Positions 1 to 9,185 are shown, counted from the first letter of the stretch. The stretch: DNA of 64,000 bases from Mycolicibacterium sp. S2-37 (GCF_017352375.1 NZ_JAFEVR010000007.1:431171-495170), one strand, 5' to 3'. Translations and numbers: made by a program. Notes: generated by a model from the letters alone, not told the origin.

Positions 1-393
1 CTGAGCGGCGAGCTGACTCATCAGGAACGGCGCGGTGACGTTGAACTTCATCGCCATGTCGAAAAACCGCTCCGAGGTCGTCATCGCCGGTCGAGGCCCG
101 GTGCCACCGGCATTGTTGACGAGCACGTCGAGACGACCGAAATACTCGACCGCAGAGTCGATGAGCCGCCGTCGTGCATCGTCGACGAGTACGTCGGTGA
201 CGACGGCGAGGGCTCTGCCACCGGCCTCCTCGACGCGGCAGACGACGTCGTCGAGATCGGCCTTGGTGCGCGCCCCCACCACGACGGTCGCTCCAGCCTC
301 AGCCAGGCCCAGGGCGATGCCGCGGCCGATTCCCTGGCCGGCGCCGGTGACGACTGCGACACGGTCCTCGAGCCGGAACTCGTCGAGGATCAC
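1..393 (-). CDS. SDR family oxidoreductase, 3' end outside the window
   Basis: This is the N-terminal 131 codons of a short-chain dehydrogenase/reductase; the catalytic YxxxK lies beyond the window edge. It opens from a GTG that overlaps the TGA of the upstream gene (GTGA), so the two are probably translationally coupled. The Rossmann motif TGAGQGIGRG sits near residues 17-26, and the LDVLVNNAG signature follows near residue 100. A basic residue follows the glycine motif, and ARTKADL follows beta-2, which suggests NAD(P)H use. The substrate is unknown. Its place behind a DapB-like dehydrogenase suggests a shared catabolic pathway. Confidence 0.85.
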   Translation of the reverse strand, partial: MILDEFRLEDRVAVVTGAGQGIGRGIALGLAEAGATVVVGARTKADLDDVVCRVEEAGGRALAVVTDVLVDDARRRLIDSAVEYFGRLDVLVNNAGGTGPRPAMTTSERFFDMAMKFNVTAPFLMSQLAAQ

Positions 394-1460
394 TTCGCCC
401 GACCCGATCCGAACTGGGGAGCTGCGCGACCGGCCAACAACGGCAGGTCGAGGTAGGTCTTGATGCCGGGTTCGGCGGCGACGACGTACGGGATGGCGCT
501 GACGCAGTGGTTGGCTGTGACCACGATGCCGGGGTTGCGGACCAGCCCCTCCTCGATGGAATCGGGCTGCAGACCCTTGAACGTGAGCAGCACGTCCGGG
601 TCGCCACTGATCTCGACCTCGAACCGCTCGCCCTGCGGACCGAAGCTCCACGCCGGGTCGAAGTGTTCTTCACCCATGAACCAGTTGACGCTCGCGGTGA
701 CGACCGGTGTCCCGTCCACGAGCGCGCGCCAGTGGAACTTCCGCGCGGCGACCTGCCCCGGTTGGATCACGCCCACCGGTGCCTCGATGGGCGCGGTGGC
801 GACCGCGACCTCCTGCAGCGATTCGAGTTCGGGATCTATGTCGAAACCCACTTCCGCGACGATCATGCGCACCGATGCCTTGAAGCCCGCGGCCAACAGG
901 TCCACGATCGGTCCGGCCATCGCCTCCTCGGGCGATACGCCGAACCCCATGATGTGACGCACGACATCGGGCGCGTTGTAGGTGCGGATATCGCTGAACT
1001 CCTCTGACCGCACGTGCGTGACCCCGGCCGTCAACGCCGAGACCATCAGCGGGAACCGCTCGGTGATGCCGCCCGGGTGAATGCCCGTGCCGTGCAGTGT
1101 GCTTCGGCCCTCGGCGCAGGCATCGAGGATGGCCGCGCAGTTCTCGAGATCGGGGTAGACCCACCCCACTGGCGTGACGACGTTCTTGCCCGACCGCAGG
1201 AGTGCGACCACCTCGTCCTCGTTGGGCAGCAGCGGGCTGTAGACCACGCAGTCGGCATCGAGGGCGAGGATGTCGTCCATACTGGTGGTCGCGGTGACGC
1301 CGATCGGGTCGCCGCCCACGAGCTCGCCGACATCCCTGCCGTGCTTGCTCTCTGAGTGCACCCACGTGCCCACCAACTCGAGTTCGGGATGCGCGAGCAC
1401 ACCCTCGATCGCCGCTCGGCCCACGCCGCCTGTCGCCCACTGCACCACTCGAATCGCCAT
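390..1460 (-). CDS. DapB-like NAD(P)-dependent dehydrogenase
   Basis: A 356-residue protein of the mycobacterial family often named dihydrodipicolinate reductase-like or NAD(P)H-dependent amine dehydrogenase. The N-terminus reads MAIRVVQWATGGVGRAAIEG, a Rossmann GxxGxxG nucleotide site, followed by a DADCVVYSPLLPNEDEV segment typical of the family. True DapB is about 245-270 residues, so this is not the lysine-pathway enzyme. Its substrate is unknown. The ATG at 1460 is chosen because it places the Rossmann strand at the N-terminus; the open frame runs further upstream without homology. It is cotranscribed with the following SDR. A 15-bp palindrome at 1481-1495 lies 21 bp upstream. Confidence 0.85.
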   Translation of the reverse strand: MAIRVVQWATGGVGRAAIEGVLAHPELELVGTWVHSESKHGRDVGELVGGDPIGVTATTSMDDILALDADCVVYSPLLPNEDEVVALLRSGKNVVTPVGWVYPDLENCAAILDACAEGRSTLHGTGIHPGGITERFPLMVSALTAGVTHVRSEEFSDIRTYNAPDVVRHIMGFGVSPEEAMAGPIVDLLAAGFKASVRMIVAEVGFDIDPELESLQEVAVATAPIEAPVGVIQPGQVAARKFHWRALVDGTPVVTASVNWFMGEEHFDPAWSFGPQGERFEVEISGDPDVLLTFKGLQPDSIEEGLVRNPGIVVTANHCVSAIPYVVAAEPGIKTYLDLPLLAGRAAPQFGSGRAK

Positions 1461-1480
1461 GGACTCATTCAAGTCGCGGG

Positions 1481-1495
1481 TGAGAGTGACTGTCA
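1481..1495. promoter_or_regulatory. Palindromic operator, copy 1 (TGAGAGTGACTGTCA)
   Basis: The site is TGAGAGT-G-ACTGTCA, a 15-bp inverted repeat whose only arm mismatches are the fourth base and its partner. It differs at just those two positions from the perfect palindrome at 2863-2877. It lies directly upstream of the DapB-like gene, where a repressor would block initiation. The size suits a TetR-type dimer, but the regulator is not in this window. Confidence 0.55.
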
Positions 1496-1542
1496 ATGTA
1501 AAAGTCGATCGCACCACCGGCCGGGTGGGGCGCAGCGCACGG

Positions 1543-2046
1543 TCAGGGGGACGACAGACGCGGTGGGGTGATGTTGCGGTCGGGGTGGGGACCCGGGACG
1601 GGCATGTTCGCCTCAGGCATCCACCCGGATTCGACCAGTAGGTCACCGACCTCGGCGATGTTCATCAGGTCGAGTTCGTAATCGAACAGGCCGTCGCCCG
1701 CGTAGTGGAGCAACGAGAACGCCGGCGCCTGATACGGCGCACCGTCCGCACGGGTGCCCGGCACCCGATTCCACCAGAAGGTGACGAGTCGGTCGCCGTC
1801 GACCATGGTCCATTCCTCCGGGAAGCTCCATCCGGCGAATCCGACCATCGAGTGGTCGAAGAACCGAGCGATCTCTTCGCGACCCTGCACCCTGCCCCAG
1901 GCCGGGTCGATGAAGACCGCGTCTTCGGTGAACCACTGGCCGATCGTCGACCACGCTGCTTCGCCTGCGACGCATCGCTCGCGCTGGGCGACGTACCGTC
2001 GGTAGGACTCCAGCGCCTCCTGCTCGCGCTCGTTGAACTCCGCCAT
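1543..2046 (-). CDS. SnoaL/NTF2-like domain protein
   Basis: A 167-residue single-domain protein with the NTF2/SnoaL-like fold pattern: an amphipathic helix (YRRYVAQRERCVAGE), then WFTEDAVFIDPAWGRVQGRE and the conserved REEIARFF segment. Such proteins act as small cyclases, isomerases or dehydratases, or bind ligands without catalysis; the substrate is unknown. The start at 2046 has a ribosome-binding site (AGGGAGAA) 5 bases upstream. It lies 41 bp behind an SDR gene on the same strand, so the two are probably one operon under the palindrome at 2863-2877. Confidence 0.8.
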   Translation of the reverse strand: MAEFNEREQEALESYRRYVAQRERCVAGEAAWSTIGQWFTEDAVFIDPAWGRVQGREEIARFFDHSMVGFAGWSFPEEWTMVDGDRLVTFWWNRVPGTRADGAPYQAPAFSLLHYAGDGLFDYELDLMNIAEVGDLLVESGWMPEANMPVPGPHPDRNITPPRLSSP

Positions 2047-2087
2047 TCGTTCTCCCTGGGTTTTTCGGATCGACGCGAGGGTGTGCC

Positions 2088-2843
2088 CTACGCGAAGAAC
2101 GACCCGCCGCCGTCGACGGTCACGGTGCAGCCGGTGATGAACGAGGCGTCCGGCCCGGCGAGGAAGACTGCGGCGCGTCCCACATCGGCCTCGGGATCGG
2201 CCGACCGCGGAATCGACAACTGCCGATAGACCGCTTCGAGCCTCCCGGGCTTTCCCGCCAAGTCCGCCTCGGCACTCGGGCTGAGCGCAAAGGGGACGAG
2301 CGCGTTGACCGTGATGCCCTTGCGCCCCCATTCACGAGCTGCCGCGCGAGTCAGACCACCGACCGCAGCCTTGGCGGCGACGTAGGCGCCGTACCCCACC
2401 ATCGATTGAATCTCGGTGCCCGACCGCAGATTGATGACGCGCCCGCCATCCTTCAGATAGGGAAAGCACGCCCGCATGAAGTAGAAGGATGCGAACGGCC
2501 CACTGCCGAACGAGATGAGGAACTGCTCGTCGTCGAGGTCTTGCAGCGGGATGCCGACCCTCGCGTCGACCGCGTTGTTCACCAGGATGTCGACCGTGCC
2601 CAGACCTTCGACGACCGCGGCCACGCAGGTGTTGACCTCGTCGGACTTGCTCACGTCACAGATCCGGGAGACCGCACGGCCCCCGAACTCCTCGATGAGA
2701 GCCACCGTGGCCGCTGCCGTTTCGCCGTTGCGGTCGACGACGGCGACCGCCGCACCCTCCCTCGCCATCGCCAGAGCGATGCCGCGGCCGACGCCCTGGC
2801 CGGCACCCGTGATGAGTGCGACCTTGCCGTCGAGGCTTCCCAT
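2088..2843 (-). CDS. SDR family NAD(P)-dependent oxidoreductase
   Basis: A classical SDR of 251 residues. The cofactor motif TGAGQGVGRG is near residues 12-21, NNAVDARVG replaces the usual NNAG loop, and the catalytic YVAAK is near residue 153. The C-terminus ends with the standard ITGCTVTVDGG segment. The catalytic Ser position lies in the SGTEIQS stretch. It is the first gene of a two-gene unit with the SnoaL-like protein. A perfect 15-bp palindrome lies 20 bp upstream, so repression by a dimeric regulator is likely. The substrate is not predictable from sequence. Confidence 0.88.
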   Translation of the reverse strand: MGSLDGKVALITGAGQGVGRGIALAMAREGAAVAVVDRNGETAAATVALIEEFGGRAVSRICDVSKSDEVNTCVAAVVEGLGTVDILVNNAVDARVGIPLQDLDDEQFLISFGSGPFASFYFMRACFPYLKDGGRVINLRSGTEIQSMVGYGAYVAAKAAVGGLTRAAAREWGRKGITVNALVPFALSPSAEADLAGKPGRLEAVYRQLSIPRSADPEADVGRAAVFLAGPDASFITGCTVTVDGGGSFFA

Positions 2844-2862
2844 CAGGCGAACGTACCGACAA

Positions 2863-2877
2863 TGATAGTGACTATCA
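2863..2877. promoter_or_regulatory. Palindromic operator, copy 2 (TGATAGTGACTATCA)
   Basis: TGATAGT-G-ACTATCA is a perfect 15-bp inverted repeat between the divergent SDR (start 2843) and lycopene cyclase (start about 2949). A near copy at 1481-1495 precedes the DapB-like gene, so one regulator probably controls both minus-strand units. It could also affect the cyclase. Confidence 0.65.
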
Positions 2878-2948
2878 AGATACAAGTCGATGTCAGTGGA
2901 CGCCGCCACCACTCGCGGCTGACGTCCCGGCGCGAGCTTCAGGGCACG

Positions 2949-4139
2949 ATGGGACGCATGGACGTGCTGGTGGTCGGCGGCGGCCCCGCGGGGTTGGCGC
3001 TGGCGGGGGCGTGTGGGCGGCTCGGTCTGACGACCGGGTTGTTGGATCCGGCCCCGCATAGGCCATGGACGGCGACCTACGGAATGTGGAGTCGAGAGCT
3101 GCCGGCCGACCTGCCAGATTCCGTCGTCGCGGCCCGTGCCGCCGGCCGGGTGATCGCGCTGACCGAACACCAATTGGGTTGGGAATACGCCGTACTCGAC
3201 GTGCCTGCGCTCCGTGCCCACCTCGTCGACCGGCTGGCGGGGGTCCAGCTCTACACCGGGCGTGCGGTCGGGTCGCCGGAGATCGGCCTCGTCGCCCTGG
3301 CCGACGGCTCGCATCTGCGGGCATCGGTCGTCGTCGACGCGGGCGGCGGGGCGCGCCCGCTGGACCCCACGCCGTCACGCCGTGCCCCCGCGGCGCAGAC
3401 TGCGTACGGATTGGTCATCGACGAAGAAGCGGCCGCGCCGCTGATCTCCTCCGGTGACGCACTGTTCATGGATTGGCGCACCGATCACGGCGAGACCGGC
3501 TGGCCGACGTTCCTCTACGTGGTTCCGCTCGGCGGTGGCCAGGTGCTCGTGGAAGAGACGTCGCTGACGCGCCGCCCCGCACTGCCACTGTCGACGCTGC
3601 GCCGGCGTCTAAGCAACCGGCTCGCCCGGCATGGCGTCGAACCGCCCGATGACGCGCGAAGCGAGAAGGTCTCGTTCCGCGTGGATCATCCGCGGCACCG
3701 TGGACCCGGCGTGCTCGGTTTCGGTGCGGCCGCACCGCTGATCCACCCAGCGACCGGCTTCAGTCTGGCCGCTTCCCTGCGACTGGCCCCTCAGGTGGCC
3801 GCCGCGCTCGCCGCGTACCTGCCGGGAGACCCGGGCCGGGCGCTGACAGCAGCTCAGACGACGGTGTGGCCACGCGAGGCGCGGATGGTCCACCGCATTC
3901 GGCGGATCGGTCTGGAGGCGCTGCTCCGGATGCCTCCGGCCGACGTTCCGGGGTTCTTCGAGCAGTTCTTCGCGCTACCGGAAGCGCACCGCTGGACATA
4001 CCTCACCGCCCGCGACGACGTCCGTGGCACCGTTGCGGCGATGAACTGCCTCTTTCGGCAGTCGAACGGCCGGTTACGCCGCCACCTCGTCACGTCCGCC
4101 ATGCGCCCGCCGCTGCAGAGCAACGACGTGGCGTCTTAG
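2949..4139 (+). CDS. Lycopene cyclase family protein (CrtL type)
   Basis: A 396-residue FAD/NAD-binding protein of the lycopene beta-cyclase family. The N-terminal dinucleotide motif VVGGGPAGLALA lies near residues 8-19. WELP-like substrate-pocket features are present: YGMWSRELP near residue 46, and later GFGAAAPLIHPATGFSLAASL, the GxxxxxxHPxTGYS motif of lycopene cyclases. The family closes the ends of linear lycopene to beta rings without net redox change. No other carotenoid gene (crtE, crtB, crtI) is nearby, so it acts with genes elsewhere or on another substrate. An alternative ATG at 2958 fits equally well; the longer open frame upstream overlaps the divergent SDR and is not coding. Confidence 0.85.
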   Translation: MGRMDVLVVGGGPAGLALAGACGRLGLTTGLLDPAPHRPWTATYGMWSRELPADLPDSVVAARAAGRVIALTEHQLGWEYAVLDVPALRAHLVDRLAGVQLYTGRAVGSPEIGLVALADGSHLRASVVVDAGGGARPLDPTPSRRAPAAQTAYGLVIDEEAAAPLISSGDALFMDWRTDHGETGWPTFLYVVPLGGGQVLVEETSLTRRPALPLSTLRRRLSNRLARHGVEPPDDARSEKVSFRVDHPRHRGPGVLGFGAAAPLIHPATGFSLAASLRLAPQVAAALAAYLPGDPGRALTAAQTTVWPREARMVHRIRRIGLEALLRMPPADVPGFFEQFFALPEAHRWTYLTARDDVRGTVAAMNCLFRQSNGRLRRHLVTSAMRPPLQSNDVAS

Positions 4140-4226
4140 CGTCGTCGGAACCCGAATCTCCCCTCGCCGATGCGACGCCCGGCGAGGCTACTCCGATCAC
4201 ATCCGCCCCGTTGTTAACATCCGGCC

Positions 4227-5036
4227 GTGCCAGGCCCGCCGCAGACGTTCAACCTCCGGCGGTCGGCACCGGTTTCCCGCCGCGATGCGCTGCGCTACGC
4301 CGCTGCAGCGTCGGCGCTGGCTGGGCTTGGTGCCGCATCAACGGCCATCGGCAGTCCCCCGGCGGCGGCCGCCACGCCCATGCTGATCGACTTCGCTGCG
4401 CACCAGATCCCTGCGGAGCACATCCGGGCGGCGGGCTACTCGGGAGTGGTCAATTACGTCTCGATGTCGCGTCCGGGCACAAACTTCGGGGCCAAGCCGA
4501 TCACCCGGCCGTACGCCGAGTCGCTGACCCGAGCGGGGCTGGTGATCGTCAGCAATTACCAGTACGGAAAGCCGGGGGGCAGCGCACCGTCGGACTTCAC
4601 GCGCGGGTACGCCGGTGGCGTCGCGGACGCCCGGGCCGCCTGGCAGCTCCACACGGCGGCCGGCGGCGGTCGTAGCGCACCGATCTTCTTCTCGATCGAC
4701 GAAGACATCAGTCGGGAAACCTGGCAAACGGTTGCTCTGCAGTGGTTCCGCGGGATCAACTCCGTACTCGGCGTGCAGCGCACCGGCGTCTACGGCGGCA
4801 TCGACGTGTGCCATTGGGCTGCCGTCGATGGCGTGATCGGGAACTCCCGCACGCCCGGACGCGTGTGGGCGTGGCAGACGCGGGCGTGGTCCGGCAAACG
4901 GGTCCATCCCAATGCCGTTCTCTACCAACGCATCGTGGCCACGAAGTCGAACCCCGGCCCGCTGGTCGGCGGATACGAAGTCGATGTCAACGACGTTCTG
5001 GCCCAGGATTGCGGCCAGTGGAATCTCCATCCCTAG
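4227..5036 (+). CDS. Tat-exported DUF1906 glycoside-hydrolase-like protein (Rv2525c-like)
   Basis: A 269-residue secreted protein. A twin-arginine signal (SRRDALRYAAAASALAGLG, residues 17-35) ends near AAAATP. The rest fits the DUF1906/Rv2525c-like fold, a TIM barrel related to glycoside hydrolases: LIDFAAHQIPAEHIRAAGYSG, FFSIDEDIS and YGGIDVCHWA. The acidic residues in IDEDIS match the expected active-site strand. In M. tuberculosis the related Rv2525c is a Tat substrate linked to the cell wall and beta-lactam response (established knowledge); the exact reaction is unknown. The start is a GTG. The stop overlaps that of the convergent DUF2236 gene in a shared CTAG. Confidence 0.85.
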   Translation: MPGPPQTFNLRRSAPVSRRDALRYAAAASALAGLGAASTAIGSPPAAAATPMLIDFAAHQIPAEHIRAAGYSGVVNYVSMSRPGTNFGAKPITRPYAESLTRAGLVIVSNYQYGKPGGSAPSDFTRGYAGGVADARAAWQLHTAAGGGRSAPIFFSIDEDISRETWQTVALQWFRGINSVLGVQRTGVYGGIDVCHWAAVDGVIGNSRTPGRVWAWQTRAWSGKRVHPNAVLYQRIVATKSNPGPLVGGYEVDVNDVLAQDCGQWNLHP

Positions 5037-6421
5037 CCGGTGAAGCCCTCACCCGCTGTCGAACGGTCGTGGTGGCTGAAGGTCAGCTGGATGTGCCGTT
5101 CACGGGCGATCTTGCTCAGCATGGCGATCCGCTCGCGCGCGGCCGCCCCGCTGGCATTCCTGCGCTCACGGATCGGATTGGACCACGGCAACCTGTCCGC
5201 CACCATCGCGATGGCGACGTTGAGTCTGGTGAGGTTCTCGAAGATCCGTACCCGGCGCTCGAAGTTGTAGCCGAGCGGTTCGAACAGCGTGCCGGCGATC
5301 ATCGCCTCGATCTGCTGGTACCCGAAGACGACGCCTGCCGGGGTGAGTGCAATGCTCGCCGTGATCTGGTTGGCGTAGCGGGCCACCAACTTCCTGGCCC
5401 AGCCGGGAAGAGTCTCGGTCAGGGTGACGATGTGGGCGGGACCCGCGATGGCGTCGACGAGTTGGGCACGCCACGGCGACGGGTTGCCACCCCGGGCCAG
5501 GACGTAGTTCAACGACTTGATCAACTCCACGCCGTCGGCGGAGTGGAGGCGCTCGGGCGCACCCCACAGCCGCCCGGAGTACGACGAGTATTCAGCGAGA
5601 TCCTCGAGCTGTTCATCCGTCAGCTTTCGCCCGAACGCATGGTCGACGAGACGGCCGAGCAGCATCCCACTGCCGAAGCCCAGTAGCGATGTCATGGGAA
5701 TGGGCTCCCCGAACTTCAGATAGACGTCGTCGCCCCACGCGCGCCGTAACCCTCGACTGACCAACGCGTGCATCAACCTCACCCGCACCACGTCCTGGAA
5801 CGCATCCGAGCGCCGATCGAAGATGTCCGGCAACGTGAATTCGGCGAATACCCGCGCGGTCTCGATGAAGCGGCGCGGGCCGTCGTCGGCGAAACGACCG
5901 GTGGCACCGGTGGCCGCCGAGATGTCGCCGGTCATCGCGGTCTCGTAGAACGCCCATCCCTGGATGATGGTGGTGGCCGCCCAGGTGCTCGAGATCGCCA
6001 GCATCCGGCCTCGTTCGGCGGCTGCGAGGTCGAACTGGCCAGGCAGCTGGTCCAGATGCTCGAAGAGCTCGACGAACTCGTGCGGGGGATCGTCCAGCGT
6101 CTCGATGCCCTGGGTCAGTGCCTGCTCGAACATGGCCCGGCCCTGCTCGTATCCGAGGCGCTCGAATGCGTCGACTGCACCGATCATGTACTCGTCGGCC
6201 TGCCAGAAGTAGTCGTCACGCAGGCGCGTGATGTCGTTGGGTGCAACCTCTGCGTCGATGTCGATCCAGCCGCCGAAGATGAACTCGCGCATGTGACGCC
6301 ATTGGGCGGCGAACTGGTCACGGCCCGGCGGGATGGGCCGCAACGGTCGATCGGGATGATGCCGTCGATTGAAATCGACGTCCTCGAGCAGAATTTCTGG
6401 ACGTTCTCCGGTCACCGTCAT
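5033..6421 (-). CDS. DUF2236 (MpaB/Lcp-like) oxygenase family protein
   Basis: A 462-residue protein of the DUF2236 family, which includes latex-clearing protein and fungal MpaB haem oxygenases. Supporting features are RLRDDYFWQADEYMIGAV near residue 65, the PHEFVELFEHLDQLPGQFD segment near 115, a VRLMHALVSRGL helix with the family Arg/His pair, and FGEPIPMTSLLGFG. No signal peptide or clear membrane segment is seen. The substrate is unknown; members act on hydrophobic polyisoprenoid or lipid substrates. The start is taken at the ATG (6421); a TTG four codons upstream is possible. It is a single-gene unit converging on DUF1906. Confidence 0.75.
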   Translation of the reverse strand: MTVTGERPEILLEDVDFNRRHHPDRPLRPIPPGRDQFAAQWRHMREFIFGGWIDIDAEVAPNDITRLRDDYFWQADEYMIGAVDAFERLGYEQGRAMFEQALTQGIETLDDPPHEFVELFEHLDQLPGQFDLAAAERGRMLAISSTWAATTIIQGWAFYETAMTGDISAATGATGRFADDGPRRFIETARVFAEFTLPDIFDRRSDAFQDVVRVRLMHALVSRGLRRAWGDDVYLKFGEPIPMTSLLGFGSGMLLGRLVDHAFGRKLTDEQLEDLAEYSSYSGRLWGAPERLHSADGVELIKSLNYVLARGGNPSPWRAQLVDAIAGPAHIVTLTETLPGWARKLVARYANQITASIALTPAGVVFGYQQIEAMIAGTLFEPLGYNFERRVRIFENLTRLNVAIAMVADRLPWSNPIRERRNASGAAARERIAMLSKIARERHIQLTFSHHDRSTAGEGFTG

Positions 6422-6562
6422 GAAGCGGTCCAATCGCCAGGGATGCAGGGCACTGACCGCGACGCTATCTCACCACCGCGACGATGTGAATAGCGATTCT
6501 CGCTGCCTCCGGGGTTTACCGCAGGTCTACGAGACGATTGTTGCTCTGCATTATCCGCTGCT

Positions 6563-9097
6563 TCAGGCGAGATGCGGAGCAAGGTAGGGCGCCGTGCGGC
6601 TGACGGTGTCGGCCGCGACCACGGCCGGTGCACCGGCCGCCACCACGGTGCCGCCGTCGTCACCTCCGCCGGGTCCGAGGTCGATGACGTGGTCCGCCCC
6701 CGCCACCACCGACATGTCGTGTTCGGCCACCACCACGGTGTTACCAGCGTCGACCAGGCGGTGCAGTTGGCGTTCCAGCAGTTCGACGTCAGCCGGATGC
6801 AACCCAGTGGTGGGCTCGTCGAGCACATAGAGGGTGTGACCGCGTTTGGCGCGCTGCAACTCGGTGGCCAGCTTGATACGTTGCGCCTCACCACCGGACA
6901 GCTCGGTCGCCGGCTGCCCCAGCCGCAGGTATCCGAGCCCGACGTCACGCAGAGTGACCAAACTCCTCGCCGCGCCGGGGAGATCGCGCAGGAAGTCGGC
7001 GGCCTCGTCGACGGTTTGCGCCAGCACGTCGGCGACGGTTCGGCCCCGGTAGGTGATCTCGAGGGTCTCCTCGGAGTACCGGGCCCCGCCACACGCCGGA
7101 CAGGTTGCGTAGGTGCCGGGCAGAAACAACAACTCGACCGCGACGAACCCCTCACCCTGGCACGTGGCGCAGCGTCCCTCGGCGACGTTGAACGAGAAGC
7201 GCCCCGCGCTCCAGCCACGCCGGCGCGCTGCCGCGGTGTCGGCGAACGCTTTGCGGACGGCGTCGAAAAGGCCGGTATAGGTCGCCAGATTCGACCGCGG
7301 AGTACGTCCGATCGGTCGCTGGTCCACGGTGACCAGGCGATCGATCAGCTCGGCGCCGTCGACGGTCACGCCCACACTGGAGTCGACGTCGATGTCCAGC
7401 AGTTCGGCATCACCGTCGGGGGCGTCGTCGGCAGGCACCACGGATCTACCGAGCTGCCTGGCCATCACATCGCCGAGCACTGTGCAAACCAGGGTCGACT
7501 TCCCCGACCCTGATACGCCGGTGACTGCCACGAACGAGCCGAGGGGGATGTCGACGTCGACCCCGTTCAGATTGTGGAAGGTGATGCCGCGCAACCGCAT
7601 AACGCCGGTGGGTGTGCGGATGGATCGTCGGGTCGACCGTCCGTCGGCGAACAGGAATCGCCGGGTGACCGACGGTTCGATCTTTGCGAGGCCGGCCACC
7701 GGCCCGCTGTAGAGGACCTCTCCGCCGAGCTCGCCGGCGCCCGGGCCCACGTCGACGATCCAGTCGGCGCGGCGCACCACGTCCATGTCGTGCTCGACCA
7801 CGAACAGTGAATTCCCGGCACGCCGGAGCCTGTCCAACACCTCGAGCAGCGGTTCGGCGTCAGCGGGATGTAGCCCGGCTGACGGCTCGTCGAGCACGTA
7901 CAGAACACCGAACAGCCCAGCCCGCAGCTGGGTGGCCAGGCGTAGGCGCTGCAGTTCCCCCGGCGACACCGTCGGCGTGCGGCGGTGCAGGCTCAGATAG
8001 CCGAGCCCCAGATCGACGAGCACGGCGATCCGGGTCACCAGGTCGGCGGCGATCATGGTCGCCACTTCGGTGTATTCACCGGACTCGGTGGATTCGTAGG
8101 CTGCCGCGAACTCCGTCCTGGCTGCCGCCGGTGCCAGCACGTCGGCGAGCACCGTCAGTGGCAGCGAGACCAGCTCGGCGATGGTGCGGCCGGCGAAAGT
8201 CACGGCCAGCGCTTCGGGCCGCAGCCCGGAGCCGCCGCAGACCGGACAGTCGGTGCTGTGCACGAACTGCAGGACCCGGCGTCGCATGGCGGCACTCTGG
8301 GAGTTGGCGAGCGTGTGGCGGACGTGACGCTCGGCGCTGGAGAAGGTCCCGTTGTAGTAGTAGTAGTCCGCGGTGACCGGATGCTGACTCGGATCGATCT
8401 CGACGGTGGGCTGGTCCTCGGTGAACAAGATCCAATTACGTTCCCGCTTGGGCAATTTGCGCCAGGGCCTGTCGATGTCATAGCCGAGCGTAATGAGGAT
8501 GTCACGTAGGTTCTGCCCCTGCCAGGCCCCCGGCCAGGCCGCCACCGCACCGTCGCGGATGGACAGCGTGGGGTCGGGAACCAGCGTCTGTTCGGTCACC
8601 TCGTGGATGCGGCCGAGACCGTGGCACTCCGGACACGCGCCGATCGTGGTGTTCGGCGAGAACGCATCGGAGTCGAGCCGCTCCATGGCCCCGGGCGGAA
8701 AGGTTCCGGCGCGCGAGAACAACATGCGCAGCAGATTCGACAGCGTGGTGACGGTACCGACCGTCGATCGCGACGTGGCGGTGCCCCGGCGCTGCTGCAG
8801 CGCCACTGCCGGCGGCAGCCCGGTGATGTCGTCGACCTTCGGGGCGTCCTGCGGTAACAGCAACCGGCGGGCATAGGGCGCCACCGACTCGAAGTAGCGG
8901 CGTTGGGCCTCGGCATAGATGGTGCCGAACGCCAACGACGATTTGCCGGAGCCGGAGACACCGGTGAACGCGACGAAGGAGTCGCGCGGGGCGGTGACGT
9001 CCACGGTTTTCAGGTTGTGCACGCGAGATGCGTAGACGCGGATGTACGGGTCGGGCTTGTCTGAGCCTGTTCCCGTCCCGCCGTCCACCCGACCCAT
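6563..9097 (-). CDS. Short UvrA-like ABC excinuclease subunit
   Basis: An 844-residue UvrA paralogue. It has two ABC ATPase halves: Walker A TGVSGSGKSSL near residue 43 and TGVSGSGKSTL near 520, with signature motifs SPGELQRLRLA and LSGGEAQRIKLA and Walker B strands LYVLDEPSAGL and LYVLDEPTTGL. Zinc-type CxxC pairs occur (CPECHG, CPVCGG, CATCQG, CPACGG). Canonical UvrA is about 950-970 residues, so this belongs to the shorter class often linked to drug tolerance rather than the main repair enzyme. The start at 9097 fits the conserved YIRVYASRVHNLK region. It is divergent from the topoisomerase pair, with 88 bp between the starts. Confidence 0.88.
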   Translation of the reverse strand: MGRVDGGTGTGSDKPDPYIRVYASRVHNLKTVDVTAPRDSFVAFTGVSGSGKSSLAFGTIYAEAQRRYFESVAPYARRLLLPQDAPKVDDITGLPPAVALQQRRGTATSRSTVGTVTTLSNLLRMLFSRAGTFPPGAMERLDSDAFSPNTTIGACPECHGLGRIHEVTEQTLVPDPTLSIRDGAVAAWPGAWQGQNLRDILITLGYDIDRPWRKLPKRERNWILFTEDQPTVEIDPSQHPVTADYYYYNGTFSSAERHVRHTLANSQSAAMRRRVLQFVHSTDCPVCGGSGLRPEALAVTFAGRTIAELVSLPLTVLADVLAPAAARTEFAAAYESTESGEYTEVATMIAADLVTRIAVLVDLGLGYLSLHRRTPTVSPGELQRLRLATQLRAGLFGVLYVLDEPSAGLHPADAEPLLEVLDRLRRAGNSLFVVEHDMDVVRRADWIVDVGPGAGELGGEVLYSGPVAGLAKIEPSVTRRFLFADGRSTRRSIRTPTGVMRLRGITFHNLNGVDVDIPLGSFVAVTGVSGSGKSTLVCTVLGDVMARQLGRSVVPADDAPDGDAELLDIDVDSSVGVTVDGAELIDRLVTVDQRPIGRTPRSNLATYTGLFDAVRKAFADTAAARRRGWSAGRFSFNVAEGRCATCQGEGFVAVELLFLPGTYATCPACGGARYSEETLEITYRGRTVADVLAQTVDEAADFLRDLPGAARSLVTLRDVGLGYLRLGQPATELSGGEAQRIKLATELQRAKRGHTLYVLDEPTTGLHPADVELLERQLHRLVDAGNTVVVAEHDMSVVAGADHVIDLGPGGGDDGGTVVAAGAPAVVAADTVSRTAPYLAPHLA

Positions 9098-9185
9098 TGT
9101 GTACGACCTGCGGGTTCCCCGAAGATGTCGGTCCCGGCGTCTACGATTCCTGCGGCACCCCGGCAACGATGAAAAGGATTGGCAG

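Noticed and set aside
2406..2948. Long plus-strand open frame upstream of the lycopene cyclase
   Set aside because: It lies opposite the well-supported SDR gene and has no homology; the cyclase starts at about 2949.
5033..5036. Convergent genes sharing stop codons in CTAG (and TTAA at 55898-55901)
   Set aside because: Such overlaps are common in compact GC-rich genomes and need no special explanation.
9042..9185. ATG-initiated N-terminal extension of the topoisomerase B subunit
   Set aside because: It overlaps the start of the divergent UvrA-like gene and reads as low-complexity Arg-rich sequence. The TTG at 9186 has a ribosome-binding site and fits the family.
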